This document shows positions 15,544 to 24,962 of a stretch of DNA of 64,000 nt, one piece after another. This DNA is from Actinoallomurus iriomotensis (GTDB taxonomy: Bacteria; Actinomycetota; Actinomycetes; Streptosporangiales; Streptosporangiaceae): assembly GCF_030269445.1 (NCBI RefSeq), contig NZ_BSTJ01000008.1:186001-250000 (forward strand), read 5' to 3'. The notes beneath the pieces were generated by a model. It was given only the letters and a program-made list of their open reading frames with translations, ran no database searches and was not told where the DNA came from. The translations under genes were made by a program, and so were the position numbers. Numbering within the stretch: the first letter of the stretch is position 1; every line of letters begins with the position of its first letter.

Positions 15544-15566
15544 CGTCGTGTGCGCCCGGCGTGGCG

Positions 15567-16169
15567 TCAGGCCTGGCGGACCCGGTCGTACAGGAGGCAG
15601 AGCGCGCCGCTCTCGGTGGTGCTCGTGGCGGTCAGCGACCAGGAGGAGGCGGCCGGGCCGTCGGGGAACAGGCGGGCGCCGCCGCCGACGAGTTCCGGGC
15701 ACAGGGTGATGCTCAGCCGGTCCAGCTCGTCGGCGTCGATGAGCTGCCGGATGACGCTGGTGCTGGCGAGGACGATGATGTCGCCGCCCTCCTGCTCCCG
15801 CAGCTCCTTGACGGTGGCGGCCGGGTCGGCGGTGGCCAGGCGCGCGTTCTGCCACTCCACCTTCTCCAGCGTGCTGGAGAAGACGACCTTCTCGACGTCG
15901 TTCAGCCAGCGCGCGAAGGTCCGGTCACTGACATCGGCGGCCTCGTCGTCGGCCACGGCGGGCCAGAAGCCGGCGAAGCCCTGGTAGTTCTTGCGGCCGA
16001 GCAGCGCCGTGGTGGCCGCGCCGGTAACCTCCACCATGTGTGAGCGGGCACCCGCGCTCAGGGCGTGCGGAGCGATCCAGCCCATGTCGTACTCTCCACC
16101 GGGGCCGGTGACGCGTCCGTCGAGGGACAGAGAGATGTTGGCGACGACGCGACGGGTCGGTGCGGTCAT
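15567..16169 (-). CDS. Dihydrofolate-reductase-like protein (RibD C-terminal fold)
   Basis: A 200-residue protein of the DHFR/RibD-C superfamily: ANISLSLDGRVTGPGGEYDMGW, ALLGRKNYQGFAGFWP, KVVFSSTLEKVEW, DIIVLASTSVIRQLID and ELVGGGARLFPDG. The last is the NADPH-binding G-G-G-x-x-L-F. It is the stand-alone form without a deaminase domain, common as an accessory reductase of unknown substrate. It starts 126 bases from the divergent LuxR/AAA regulator, which may control it. AAGGAG precedes the ATG. Confidence 0.85.
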   Translation of the reverse strand: MTAPTRRVVANISLSLDGRVTGPGGEYDMGWIAPHALSAGARSHMVEVTGAATTALLGRKNYQGFAGFWPAVADDEAADVSDRTFARWLNDVEKVVFSSTLEKVEWQNARLATADPAATVKELREQEGGDIIVLASTSVIRQLIDADELDRLSITLCPELVGGGARLFPDGPAASSWSLTATSTTESGALCLLYDRVRQA

Positions 16170-16295
16170 CGGGGACTCCTTCGTTCGGGGACCGGGCGGG
16201 CCGGTCGCGGTGATGAGATGAGCCTGCCGGGGCAGGGCACGGGCCGTCGTCGTCAGACCTGATGAGATGCTGTCCGGATTTGAAGGGGTGACCAG

Positions 16296-19154
16296 GTGAT
16301 GATCGGGTCGATCGTCAGCCCGGTGCTGGTCGGCCGGGCGTCCGAGTCCGCCGCTGTGCGGGCGGCCTACGAGCGGGCGCTGGCACGGCGGCCGGTGACG
16401 GTGCTGGTCAGCGGAGAGGCGGGCATCGGCAAGTCCCGGCTGGTGGCCACCGTCGCGGGGACGCTGCCGGGCGAGCCTCTCGTGCTGTCCGGCGGTTGCC
16501 TGGAGCTCGGCGCGGAGGGCGCTCCGTACGTGCCGTTCGTCGCGATCCTGCGCGACCTCGTACGCCGGCTCGGGCGCGACCGGGTGGCGGCGCTGCTGCC
16601 GCCGTCGGGCTCCGCGCTCGGCGACTGGCTGCCCGACCTCGGGCCGTCACCGGCGACGTACGGGCGGGTCCGGCTGCTGGAGGAGATGCTGGGGCTGATC
16701 ACGCGGGTCTCGGAGGCGCGGCCGGTCGTCCTGGTCGTGGAGGACCTGCACTGGGCCGACGCGTCCAGCCGCGAGCTGTTCGCCTACCTGGCCCGGAACC
16801 TGAACGACGGCGCCGTCCTGCTGATCGGCACGATCCGCACCGGCGAGCTGGCGGCGGGGCACCCGAACCGGAAGCTGCTCGCCGAACTGGGCCGCGGCGG
16901 CGACGTCGTCCGCCTGGCCCTCGGCCCGCTGGAGCACCGGCACGTGGTCGAGCTGCTCGCGGCCATCGACGGCCGCCGGCCGGACCGTTCCCGCAGCGAG
17001 CGGATCCACCGGCGCAGCGGCGGCAACCCGCTCTTCGTCGAGACGCTGAGCGACGCGGACGAGGCGTCGGCCGGCGACCTGCGGTCCCTGCTGATCGACC
17101 GGATCACCGACCTGCCGGATCCGGCGCGCGAGGTGCTGTCGGCCCTGGCGGTCGCCGGTGCCGAGCTGCCGGACCGGATCCTGCTGGAGGTCGGCGGCCT
17201 GGACGAGCCGCGGCAGCGGCGCGCGGTGGCCGACCTGGTCGGGCGCGACCTCGTGGTGGTCCACGAGGACGCGTACGCGATCCGGCACGAGCTGATCCGG
17301 GAGGCCATGTACGCCTCGCTGCTCCCGGCGGAGCGGCGGCGCCGGCACGCCCGGTACGCCGCCGTGCTCGCCGCCCGCGACGCCGACGACCTGGCCCTGG
17401 CCGAACACTGGATCGCCGCGGGGGAGCCGGAACGGGCGCTGCCCGCCGCCTGGCGCGCGGCCGACCGCGCCGCCCGGCAGAACGCCTATGACGAGCAGCT
17501 CTACCTGCTCGAACTGATCCTGCGGAGCTGGGCCGAGGTCGCCGACCCGCCTCGGCTCATCGGCGCCGACCGCACGACCGTGCTGGAGCGGGCCGCGGCG
17601 GCGGCCCACGCGGCGGGCAGGTCGGCGGCCGGCGTCGGGCACGCCACCGCCGCGCTGGCCGGGCTCGCTCCGGAGAGCGAGCCGCAGCGGGTGGCCCGGC
17701 TGCTCGGCCTGCGCGGCCAGTCGCAGAACCGCGTCGACGGCACCGGGATCGACGACCTCGAACGGGCGATCGCCCTGGTGCCCGCGGGTTCGTCGGACGC
17801 GCTGCGCGGCGGTCTGCTGTCCGCCCTGGCGTTCGTCGGCATCGGCGCGCACCGCCACGGCGACAGCCGGCGGCACGCGGCCGAGGCGCTGGACATCGCC
17901 GAACGGCTCGACGACGACGGCCTGCGAGCGCCCGCCCTGCTCGTACTGGCCGCGCTCGACGGCATGGACGGCGAGACCGAGCCCGCCGAGCGCATGTTCG
18001 CCGAGGCTCGCCGTGCCGCCGAGGCGGCCCTGGACGTACAGACCTTCCTGACCACGTTCCAGTGGGAGGCCGCGCTCCTGGAGTCCACCGGCCGGTACGG
18101 GCCGGCCGCGGAACTGGCCGGTGCCGGGCGGCGAGAGGCCGTGCGGCTCGGCCGAGCCCGGTCCCGCGGCAGCGCGCTCGCCTCGGCTCGCGCGGTCCCC
18201 CTCCGGCTGCTGGGCCGGTGGGACGAGGCCCTGCGGCTCGTCGAGGACACTCTCGCCGAGGGCCCGCCGCCCCTGTACGGCGCGTTCGTGCGCCTGGTGG
18301 CCGCCGACATCGCACGCTGCCGCGGTGAGACGGACCGGTTCGAGATCCTGCTCCGCCAGCTCACCGAGTTCGCCCTGCACGCGCGCGGGGCGGCCGAGGT
18401 CAAGGTGGAGATCGCCCTCCAGCGCATCGCCTGGGCCCTCGACCAAGGCGACCCGGCACTGGCCGACCGCGTCCTCGGCGAGCAGTTGCCCCCGGCGTCA
18501 CCGCAGCCGGACGTCGTCATGCGGCTCGCGGCGCTCGGCGCGCGAGCCCAGCGCGCCCGCCGTGCCGCGGCGCCGCGGAACCGGGGGGTCGCCGGGCAGT
18601 GCGCCGACCGGCTCGCGCAGCTGGCCGGCGTCGCCGACTCCGTACGCGCCGTCACTCCGGCGGTCACCGCCTACCGCCGCACGTTCGAGGCCGAGGTCGC
18701 CGACACGCTCGCCGCCTGGGACCGCGCCGCCGAGGCATGGCGCGGCCTCCTCAACCCCTACGAGACGGCCACCGCGCTGACCGACGCAGCGGCCGCCGCG
18801 CTCACCTCGAACAACCGGCCCGGCGCCCGCTCCCGGCTGCGCGAGGCGCGCGCCATCGCCGCCGAACTGGGCGCCGCTCCGCTGCTGACCCGCATCGGCG
18901 ACCTGACCGCCCGCGGCCGCCTCGGCGAGGACACCGACGCCCCGGCGCCGAACGGCTTCGGCCTGACCCGCCGTGAACTCGACGTCCTGCGCGTCCTCGC
19001 CCGCGGCCGGTCGAACCCGCAGATCGCCGAGGAGCTGTTCATCACCCCGAACACGGTCGCGTCCCACGTCGCCAGGATCCTCACCAAGCTCGGCGCCACC
19101 ACCCGTACGGAGGCCGCCGCGCGAGCCCACGAGGCGGATCTCCTGAGCTCCTGA
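16296..19154 (+). CDS. Large LuxR family regulator with AAA/STAND ATPase domain
   Basis: A 952-residue LAL/MalT-like regulator. Walker A GEAGIGKS is at residues 40-47, Walker B VVLVVEDLHWAD near residue 145, followed by a STAND-type ATPase region. A long alpha-helical (TPR-like) middle spans about 380-850. The C-terminal LuxR helix-turn-helix is LTRRELDVLRVLARGRSNPQ, IAEELFITPNTVASHVARIL. Such proteins use ATP- and ligand-driven oligomerisation to activate transcription. GTG 16296 lies 7 bases after GAAGGGG; the immediately following ATG (16299) is an equal alternative. Divergent from the DHFR-like gene. Confidence 0.85.
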   Translation: MMIGSIVSPVLVGRASESAAVRAAYERALARRPVTVLVSGEAGIGKSRLVATVAGTLPGEPLVLSGGCLELGAEGAPYVPFVAILRDLVRRLGRDRVAALLPPSGSALGDWLPDLGPSPATYGRVRLLEEMLGLITRVSEARPVVLVVEDLHWADASSRELFAYLARNLNDGAVLLIGTIRTGELAAGHPNRKLLAELGRGGDVVRLALGPLEHRHVVELLAAIDGRRPDRSRSERIHRRSGGNPLFVETLSDADEASAGDLRSLLIDRITDLPDPAREVLSALAVAGAELPDRILLEVGGLDEPRQRRAVADLVGRDLVVVHEDAYAIRHELIREAMYASLLPAERRRRHARYAAVLAARDADDLALAEHWIAAGEPERALPAAWRAADRAARQNAYDEQLYLLELILRSWAEVADPPRLIGADRTTVLERAAAAAHAAGRSAAGVGHATAALAGLAPESEPQRVARLLGLRGQSQNRVDGTGIDDLERAIALVPAGSSDALRGGLLSALAFVGIGAHRHGDSRRHAAEALDIAERLDDDGLRAPALLVLAALDGMDGETEPAERMFAEARRAAEAALDVQTFLTTFQWEAALLESTGRYGPAAELAGAGRREAVRLGRARSRGSALASARAVPLRLLGRWDEALRLVEDTLAEGPPPLYGAFVRLVAADIARCRGETDRFEILLRQLTEFALHARGAAEVKVEIALQRIAWALDQGDPALADRVLGEQLPPASPQPDVVMRLAALGARAQRARRAAAPRNRGVAGQCADRLAQLAGVADSVRAVTPAVTAYRRTFEAEVADTLAAWDRAAEAWRGLLNPYETATALTDAAAAALTSNNRPGARSRLREARAIAAELGAAPLLTRIGDLTARGRLGEDTDAPAPNGFGLTRRELDVLRVLARGRSNPQIAEELFITPNTVASHVARILTKLGATTRTEAAARAHEADLLSS

Positions 19155-19216
19155 CCCGTCCGGCAGCGAAGGACACCAGACTTGGTGACATCGGGTACGG
19201 GCTTGACCGGAGGTCA

Positions 19217-20713
19217 TCAGTAGCGCTCCCGGTGCCTTTCCTGCTCGACGACGGCCTCGCGGTCGGCGAGGCGGCGCAGCCCGCTCAGCGGCCGTGACAT
19301 GCGGCGGTTGCCCGCCAGCCGGGTCGCGTTGCGGTCCAGCCAGGCCCAGTAGCCGGCGGTGAAGGGGCAGGCGTCCGGGCCGAGCCGGACCCGCGGGTCG
19401 TACCGGCAGTCCCGGCAGTAGTCGCTCATCGCGTTGATGTACGCGCCCCCGGCGGCGTACGGCTTGGTCGCCGCGATGCCGCCGTCCGCGTACTGGCTCA
19501 TGCCGATGACGTTCGCCGGCATGACCCACGGGTGGCCGTCGACGAAGGCGGTGGCGAACCACTCGGTGAGCGCGCCCGGCGCGAAGCCGCGCTGCAGGGC
19601 GAAGTTGCCCAGCACCATCAGCCGCTGGATGTGATGGGCGTACGCGCGGTCGCGGACCCCGGCCAGCGCCGTGCGCAGGCATCGGGCGCTCACCTGGGAC
19701 GGGTCCAGCCGCCGCCACCAGTCCGGCAGCGGGGTGCGCGCGTCCAGCGCGTTGCGGTCGAGGTAGGACGGCCCCAGGTACCAGTACAGGTGCCAGATCC
19801 ACTCCCGCCAGCCCAGGATCTGCCGGACGAATCCCTCCACGCTGTTCAGAGGCGCCTCGCCGCCCCGCAGGCGGGCCTCGGCCGCGCGGACGACCGCGAG
19901 CGGGTCGAGCAGGCCGAGGTTCAGCGAGGCTGAGAGCAGGGCGTGTGACATCGCCCAGTCTCCGGCGAGCATCGCGTCCTGGTGCGGTCCGAACGAGGCC
20001 AGCCGCGTCGTGAGGAACCTCCTCAGTGCCCGTCCGGCCTCGTCGTGGGTGGCGGCGAACAGCCGTGGCCCGTCCACGCCGACCGGGCCGATCCGCCGGG
20101 CGCGCAGCAGCCGGTCCAGGTCGTCCCGTACGCCCCGGTCGACGTCGTCCTCGCGCGGCCGGTAGGCCCGCGGCACGCCGAGGGCGGCGCGGCGCGGCGG
20201 CGGCTCACGGTTGGCGCGGTCGAGGTTCCACGTGCCGCCGACCGGGTCGCCGTCGGGCTCCATCAGGACCGCGAACCGGCGTCGCTGGTCGCGGTAGAAG
20301 TCCTCCATCACCAGGCGGCCCCGCCCGTCCGCCCAGGCGGCGAAGTCCCTCCTGGACCGGATGAACCCCGGCGTGGGCAGTTCGGCCTCGACCAGCCCCT
20401 CCTCGATCAGGCCGGCGACCAGCCGTTCCGCGGCGTGGGAACCGGGTTCGTGCACGACCACCGGGCGCCCGAACCGGGCCAGTCCCTCGCGGTAGGTGCG
20501 CGCCCGGACCAGCGTGACCCGGTCGCCGAGTTCGACGGCGAGGTGCCGCATCGCCGACAGGACCAGGTGCAGCTTCTGCCGGTGGAAGGGCCGCCGGGCC
20601 AGCGCGGCCTCCGACTCGATCAGCAGCACGTCCCGGCCCCGGTTCTCCGGGGTCGCGTGGAAGTGCCGGCCGAGCTGGTCCCCGAACAGCCACAGCGGCG
20701 TTCCGTCCCTCAT
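19217..20713 (-). CDS. FeS-containing photolyase/cryptochrome-like protein (PhrB/FeS-BCP type)
   Basis: A 498-residue protein. It begins LWLFGDQLGRHFHATP, the start of the prokaryotic (6-4)/FeS-BCP photolyase subfamily. The FAD-binding half contains NSVEGFVRQILGWREWIWHL, HIQRLMVLGNFALQRGFAP and GMSQYADGGIAATKPYAAGG. Four Cys residues sit where PhrB coordinates its 4Fe-4S cluster: SARCLRTAL, then YCRDCRYDP and DACPFTAGYW. Expected to repair UV photoproducts (6-4 lesions) using light and FAD, or to act as a light sensor. It does not belong to an evident operon; a HxlR gene lies 57 bases upstream on the same strand. Confidence 0.85.
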   Translation of the reverse strand: MRDGTPLWLFGDQLGRHFHATPENRGRDVLLIESEAALARRPFHRQKLHLVLSAMRHLAVELGDRVTLVRARTYREGLARFGRPVVVHEPGSHAAERLVAGLIEEGLVEAELPTPGFIRSRRDFAAWADGRGRLVMEDFYRDQRRRFAVLMEPDGDPVGGTWNLDRANREPPPRRAALGVPRAYRPREDDVDRGVRDDLDRLLRARRIGPVGVDGPRLFAATHDEAGRALRRFLTTRLASFGPHQDAMLAGDWAMSHALLSASLNLGLLDPLAVVRAAEARLRGGEAPLNSVEGFVRQILGWREWIWHLYWYLGPSYLDRNALDARTPLPDWWRRLDPSQVSARCLRTALAGVRDRAYAHHIQRLMVLGNFALQRGFAPGALTEWFATAFVDGHPWVMPANVIGMSQYADGGIAATKPYAAGGAYINAMSDYCRDCRYDPRVRLGPDACPFTAGYWAWLDRNATRLAGNRRMSRPLSGLRRLADREAVVEQERHRERY

Positions 20714-20769
20714 GACCTGGAGTGTTACCGCCCGGGCACGACCGGATGCCTGCTGATACGGCCGGGCCG

Positions 20770-21159
20770 CTACGCCTCGCGCGCGTCGTACGCCGTGCGG
20801 GCGTGCTGGATCCGCTCGACGTGGTCATCGGCCCAGCGCACGAGCGTGCCCACCGTATCGAGCAGGGTGCGGCCCATCGGGGTCAGGGAGTACTCCACGC
20901 GGGGCGGCACGACCGGGTAGACGGTCCGGGACACGATGCCGTCGCGTTCGAGGCCGCGCAGGGTGACGGTCAGCATGCGCTGGCTGATGCCCTCGACGCC
21001 GCGCTTGAGCTCGGTGAACCGGAGCGTCTGCTCGCCGAGCACGAAGATGACGTACAACGACCACTTGTCGCCGATCCGGCCGAGGATGTCGCGGGCCCGG
21101 CAGCTCACCGAGTGCGGCGACTCCTGCGCGCGGGCCTCCGAAGGGGCAGGTCGGGCCAT
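20770..21159 (-). CDS. HxlR family transcriptional regulator
   Basis: A 129-residue winged-helix protein: CRARDILGRIGDKWSLYVIF, LRFTELKRGVEGISQRMLTV and TLRGLERDGIVSRTVYPVVP are the DUF24/HxlR helix-turn-helix core. HxlR proteins often sense reactive electrophiles or oxidants through a Cys; here one Cys lies early (HSVSCRARD). ATG 21159 has GGAGATAACC upstream. It is divergent from yceI, the likely target. Confidence 0.85.
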   Translation of the reverse strand: MARPAPSEARAQESPHSVSCRARDILGRIGDKWSLYVIFVLGEQTLRFTELKRGVEGISQRMLTVTLRGLERDGIVSRTVYPVVPPRVEYSLTPMGRTLLDTVGTLVRWADDHVERIQHARTAYDAREA

Positions 21160-21233
21160 GGTTATCTCCAGGTGCCTGAGGCAGAAAAACATGCCTTCTT
21201 GTGCCGGTCGGCGGATCGTCCCACGATAGATCC

Positions 21234-21250
21234 GGTTCCCATCAGGAACC
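21234..21250. promoter_or_regulatory. Inverted repeat in the HxlR/YceI intergenic region
   Basis: GGTTCC (21234-21239) and GGAACC (21245-21250) are perfect arms around a 5-base centre, between two divergent genes. It is a reasonable HxlR operator candidate, by position and symmetry only. Confidence 0.35.
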
Positions 21251-21296
21251 ACCCCATGAACGGTAACCAACACACTTTTCGTAATCGGGAGAGACG

Positions 21297-21866
21297 ATGA
21301 CGGCCGAGCTGGTGGAGATTCCCGGATATGTCGCGGGCACGTGGACGGTCGACCCGGTCCACTCCGACGTGGGCTTCGTCGTCCGGCACGTGATGGTGAG
21401 CAAGGTGCGCGGACACTTCACGAAGTTCGAGGGCCGGATCGTCACCGCGGAGGACCCCCTGAAGTCCACCGTGACCGCGACGATCGACCTGGCCTCCGTC
21501 GACACGAGCAACGAGCAGCGGGACGCCCACATCCGCTCCGCCGACTTCTTCGACGTGGAGAAGCACCCGACGATGACGTACCGCTCGACCGGCGTCCGCC
21601 ACGACGGCGACGATCTCGTCCTGGACGGCGAGCTCACCCTCAGGGGCGTGACGCGTCCGGTGCCGCTCATGCTGGAGGTGAACGGCTTCGCCCCCGACCC
21701 GATGAACGAGGGCGGCACCCGCGCCGGCTTCACCGCCACCGGGGAGATCGACCGGGGAGACTTCGGGGTCAGCTTCAACAGCCCCGTCCCCGGCGGCGGT
21801 GTCTTCATCTCGGAGAAGGTCCAGATCGTCCTGGAGATCGAGGCGGCGCTCGAAACCGGTGGCTGA
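21297..21866 (+). CDS. YceI family lipocalin-like protein
   Basis: A 189-residue beta-rich protein: GTWTVDPVHSDVGFVVRHVM, KVRGHFTKFEGRI, DTSNEQRDAHIRSADFFDVE, YRSTGVRHDGDDLVLDGELT, LRGVTRPVPL. This matches the YceI fold, which binds polyisoprenoid or other lipophilic ligands. No signal peptide is seen, as in most actinobacterial copies, so it is probably cytoplasmic. The ribosome binding site GGGAGAG lies just upstream. Divergent from HxlR and likely regulated by it, perhaps under electrophile or oxidant stress. Confidence 0.88.
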   Translation: MTAELVEIPGYVAGTWTVDPVHSDVGFVVRHVMVSKVRGHFTKFEGRIVTAEDPLKSTVTATIDLASVDTSNEQRDAHIRSADFFDVEKHPTMTYRSTGVRHDGDDLVLDGELTLRGVTRPVPLMLEVNGFAPDPMNEGGTRAGFTATGEIDRGDFGVSFNSPVPGGGVFISEKVQIVLEIEAALETGG

Positions 21867-21940
21867 GCCCGGGTAACGACCCGACGTCGATGTCGGATTT
21901 CTGCCAGAGGTCATCGGTGTTCGACTGGTGGACTGCGCTC

Positions 21941-22756
21941 ATGACATCTGACATCAAGGCCAAGGCCGAGCTGTTCCATACGCTGCACGACGGCATCCTG
22001 GTCCTGCCCAACGCCTGGGACGCCATCAGCGCCCGCCTGGTGGCGGACGCCGGCGCCCGGGCGGTCGCCACCACGAGCGCCGGGGTCGCCTGGAGCCTGG
22101 GGGCCGCTGACGGCGGCACCCTGGGGCAGGACCGTGCCGTCGACCTCATCGCCCGGGTCGTCGCGGCGGTCGACGTCCCGGTGACCGCCGACATCGAGGG
22201 CGGCTACTCCGACACGCCCGACGGGGTCGCGAAGACGGTCGAAGGGGTGCTCGCGGCCGGGGCCGTGGGGGTCAACCTCGAAGACGCCGGCGCGGCGGGG
22301 TTGCGTGAGATCGCCGACCAGGCCGAACGCATCGCGGCCGCCCGCCGGGTCGCCGATGCCGCGGACGTTCCGCTCTTCCTCAACGCCCGCATCGACACCT
22401 ATCTCTGGCGCGTCGGCGACCCGGACACGCGTCTGCGCGAGACCCTGACCCGCGCGGCGGCCTACGCCGACGCGGGCGCGAGCGGGATCTTCGTGCCGGG
22501 CGTGACCGACGTTGAGACGGTGGCCGCGCTCGTCGAGGGGACGACGCTGCCCCTGAACGTGATGGCCGGCCCGGGCGCACCCGACGTCGCGACGCTGGCG
22601 GGGCTCGGCGTCTCGCGGATCAGCCTGGGTTCCGGGATCGCCCAGGCGGCGTACGCCGTCGTACGGCGCGCCGCCCGCCAGGTGCTGTCGGACGGCACGT
22701 ACGACGAACTCGCCGACGCCCTGGACTACGGGGAGTTGAACGGCCTGTCCGGATGA
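21941..22756 (+). CDS. Isocitrate lyase / PEP mutase superfamily protein
   Basis: A 271-residue TIM-barrel protein: LFHTLHDGILVLPNAWDAIS, ARAVATTSAGVAWSLG, PVTADIEGGYSDTP (metal-binding acidic residues), GVNLEDAG, and ARIDTYLWRVGDP. This is the oxaloacetate decarboxylase / methylisocitrate-lyase-like subgroup without the KKCGH loop of true isocitrate lyase. It would form or cleave a C-C or C-P bond in a 2-oxo acid; substrate unknown. ATG 21941 lacks a clear ribosome binding site; the frame is open to an ATG at 21890. It follows yceI by 74 bases and may be co-transcribed. Confidence 0.8.
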   Translation: MTSDIKAKAELFHTLHDGILVLPNAWDAISARLVADAGARAVATTSAGVAWSLGAADGGTLGQDRAVDLIARVVAAVDVPVTADIEGGYSDTPDGVAKTVEGVLAAGAVGVNLEDAGAAGLREIADQAERIAAARRVADAADVPLFLNARIDTYLWRVGDPDTRLRETLTRAAAYADAGASGIFVPGVTDVETVAALVEGTTLPLNVMAGPGAPDVATLAGLGVSRISLGSGIAQAAYAVVRRAARQVLSDGTYDELADALDYGELNGLSG

Positions 22757-22796
22757 GCCGACGGGCGGCCCGTCCGAGGACGGACCGCCCATCGGC
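22757..22796. terminator. Bidirectional hairpin between convergent genes
   Basis: Arms 22757-22775 and 22778-22796 pair with only a few mismatches (GGGCGG/CCGCCC and CGTCC/GGACG are perfect), beginning directly after the stop of the ICL-like gene and ending 12 bases before the MFS stop. Confidence 0.7.
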
Positions 22797-22808
22797 GGGC
22801 ACCGGAGG

Positions 22809-24263
22809 TCAGGTGGCGGAGGGGACCGGCGTCTCCTCCACCGCCTGACTTCCGGACGCCCGTGCCATCCGGACCCGGGGCTGCCGCAGCACCGCGGCCG
22901 CGAGGACGAGCGCGGCGACCAGCAGACCGGCGCCGATGCCGAACGCCAGGTGGTACCCGCCGGTCAGCGCCGTGGCGCGGTCGTGCCCGGCGGCGGTCAG
23001 GCCCCGCGTGCGCGACGCCGCGAAGGTGGACAGCACCGCCACGCCGAGCGCCCCGCCGACCTGCTGTGAGGTGTTGAACAGGCCCGAGACGAGCCCCGTG
23101 TCGGCCGCGCCCGCGCCGGACATGCCGAGCGTCGTGAGCGCGGAGGTCGCCAGGCCGAAACCGCTCGCCAGCAGCATCGTCGGCAGCAGGTCCACGGCGT
23201 ATCCGGCGTGCACGGGCAGGCGGGTGAGCAGCCCGATGCCGACGACCAGCAGCGCGAGCCCGGCGAGCAGTACGCGGCGTTCGCCGAAGCGCGCGTTGAG
23301 CCGCGCGGACAGGAGGAGCGAGACCGTCGCGATGGCCAGGGCGGCCGGCAGCATCGCCAGCCCGGTCCCCGCCGCCCCGTAGCCGCGCACCTCCTGCAGG
23401 TACAGCGCGATGAGGATCTGGAATCCGAACAGCGCCGAGACCATCAGGACCTGGACGGCGTTGGCGCCCGCGACGACCCGCGACCGGAAGATCCCGAGCG
23501 GCAGGAGAGGGGCCGCCGCCGTGGCCTGGCGCAGGAGGAACCCCGCGAGCAGCACCAGCGCGAGCGCGCCGTAGCCGAGCGTGTGCGCGGAGCCCCAGCC
23601 GTACCGGCTCGTCTCCACGATCGTGTAGACGCCGAGCATCAGACCGGCGGTCACCAGGAGGGCGCCGGGCAGGTCGGCCCCCGCGCGGAGGCCGAGCCCC
23701 CGGTCGGAATCCAGCACCCGCAGGGCCAGGAGCGCGGCGGCCACGCCGATCGGCAGGTTGATGAAGAAGATCCAGTGCCAGCTCACGGCCTGGGTGAGGA
23801 CTCCGCCGAGGACCTGGCCGATCGACGCGCCCGCGGCGCCGACGAAGGCGTAGGCGCCGATCGCCCGGCCGCGCTCACGCGGCTCGGGGAAGTGCGTCAC
23901 GATCATCCCGAGGCTCACCGCCGAGGTCATCGCCCCGCCCACGCCCTGGACGAACCGGGCGGCGATGAGCATCTCCTGGCCGGTGGACACCCCGCAGAGC
24001 AGGGACGCGACGGTGAAGACCGCCAGGCCCGCCACGAACATCCGCTTGCGCCCGACGAGGTCGCCGAGGCGTCCCGCCAGCAGCAGCAGACCGCCGAAGG
24101 CGATCATGTACGAGTTGACGGTCCAGGTGAGGTTCGAGGGAGAGAACCGCAGGTCACGCTGGATCGCGGGGAGGGCGACGGTGACGATGCTGCCGTCGAG
24201 AACGATCATCAGCATGGCCGCGCAGAGCGCGATGAGCGCGGCCGTACGGGAAGTGCGAGGCAT
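22809..24263 (-). CDS. MFS multidrug exporter, EmrB/QacA (DHA2) type
   Basis: A 484-residue, about 14-helix transporter. It starts RTAALIALCAAMLMIVLDGS, with the helix 1 Asp of DHA2 pumps, then GRLGDLVGRKRMF (motif A) and FVGAAGASIGQVLGG (antiporter motif C-like). Encoded 79 bases downstream of a MarR regulator on the same strand, so a MarR-controlled efflux unit is likely. A ribosome binding site is weak (AGGAGC 13 bases upstream). Confidence 0.88.
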   Translation of the reverse strand: MPRTSRTAALIALCAAMLMIVLDGSIVTVALPAIQRDLRFSPSNLTWTVNSYMIAFGGLLLLAGRLGDLVGRKRMFVAGLAVFTVASLLCGVSTGQEMLIAARFVQGVGGAMTSAVSLGMIVTHFPEPRERGRAIGAYAFVGAAGASIGQVLGGVLTQAVSWHWIFFINLPIGVAAALLALRVLDSDRGLGLRAGADLPGALLVTAGLMLGVYTIVETSRYGWGSAHTLGYGALALVLLAGFLLRQATAAAPLLPLGIFRSRVVAGANAVQVLMVSALFGFQILIALYLQEVRGYGAAGTGLAMLPAALAIATVSLLLSARLNARFGERRVLLAGLALLVVGIGLLTRLPVHAGYAVDLLPTMLLASGFGLATSALTTLGMSGAGAADTGLVSGLFNTSQQVGGALGVAVLSTFAASRTRGLTAAGHDRATALTGGYHLAFGIGAGLLVAALVLAAAVLRQPRVRMARASGSQAVEETPVPSAT

Positions 24264-24342
24264 CGCGGAAAGCTCCTGTTCGCAGGGAAGGAACAGGAGA
24301 GACCGTAGCAGATAGTTTTGAAGTAGACGATCTAACTCGGAC

Positions 24343-24831
24343 CTAGATTTTCCTCTGCCGCGTCCGCCGTACCGGCTGCTCGGACTCCGCCGGCGTGGAC
24401 AGATGGCCCGCGACCAGGCCGGTGAGCGCGCTGAGGAACACCTCGCGCCACTCCTCCGGGATCGCGTCGATGACGTCGCGGTGCACCCGGTCGGCGATCT
24501 TCATCCCGGCGGCGACGGCGCGTTCGCCCGCCTCGGTCACCGCGATGATCCGCGCCCGCCGGTCGGTGCTGGACGGCCGGCGTTCGGCCAGGCCGGCCTT
24601 TTCCAGCTCGTCGACGGTCACCACCATCGTGGTCTTGTCCAGGTCGGAGATCTTGGCGAGCTGGATCTGGGTGCGTTCGTCCTCCAGGGCGTGGAACAGC
24701 ACGCAGTACTCGCGCGGGGTGATGCCGATCTCGGTGAACGCCGCCGTCATCTGCGTCTCGAGAACGTGACTGGCCTGGGAGAACAGGGCGGACAGGTCGA
24801 GGACGGTTCGGCTGGGAGCGCTCGCGGTCAT
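24343..24831 (-). CDS. MarR family transcriptional regulator
   Basis: A 162-residue winged-helix protein: GITPREYCVLFHALEDERTQ, IQLAKISDLDKTTMVVTVDE, KAGLAERRPSSTDRRARIIA. The D-R-R-A-R-I wing is diagnostic of MarR. It probably represses the MFS exporter encoded downstream. The 79-base gap between the two contains TAGTTTTGAAGTAGA, an AT-rich imperfect palindrome in a GC-rich setting (24313-24327), and a possible second operator. Confidence 0.88.
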   Translation of the reverse strand: MTASAPSRTVLDLSALFSQASHVLETQMTAAFTEIGITPREYCVLFHALEDERTQIQLAKISDLDKTTMVVTVDELEKAGLAERRPSSTDRRARIIAVTEAGERAVAAGMKIADRVHRDVIDAIPEEWREVFLSALTGLVAGHLSTPAESEQPVRRTRQRKI

Positions 24832-24962
24832 GCTCGGAGTCTATGCGTTCGGATCGGAGGTGGATTATCCGCGACGGACCGATTCGCGGAATCGCGGACG
24901 CGCCGGAACGGTTGAGGTGATCGCGTCACGGGGACGCCAGCACACGAAGCGGGGATGCCGAC

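Noticed and set aside
16143-16169. Possible further copy of the leader repeat before the DHFR-like gene (ACGAAGGAG then a start)
   Set aside because: Only the Shine-Dalgarno core matches; the CTC tail and the GAGCGAG head are missing.
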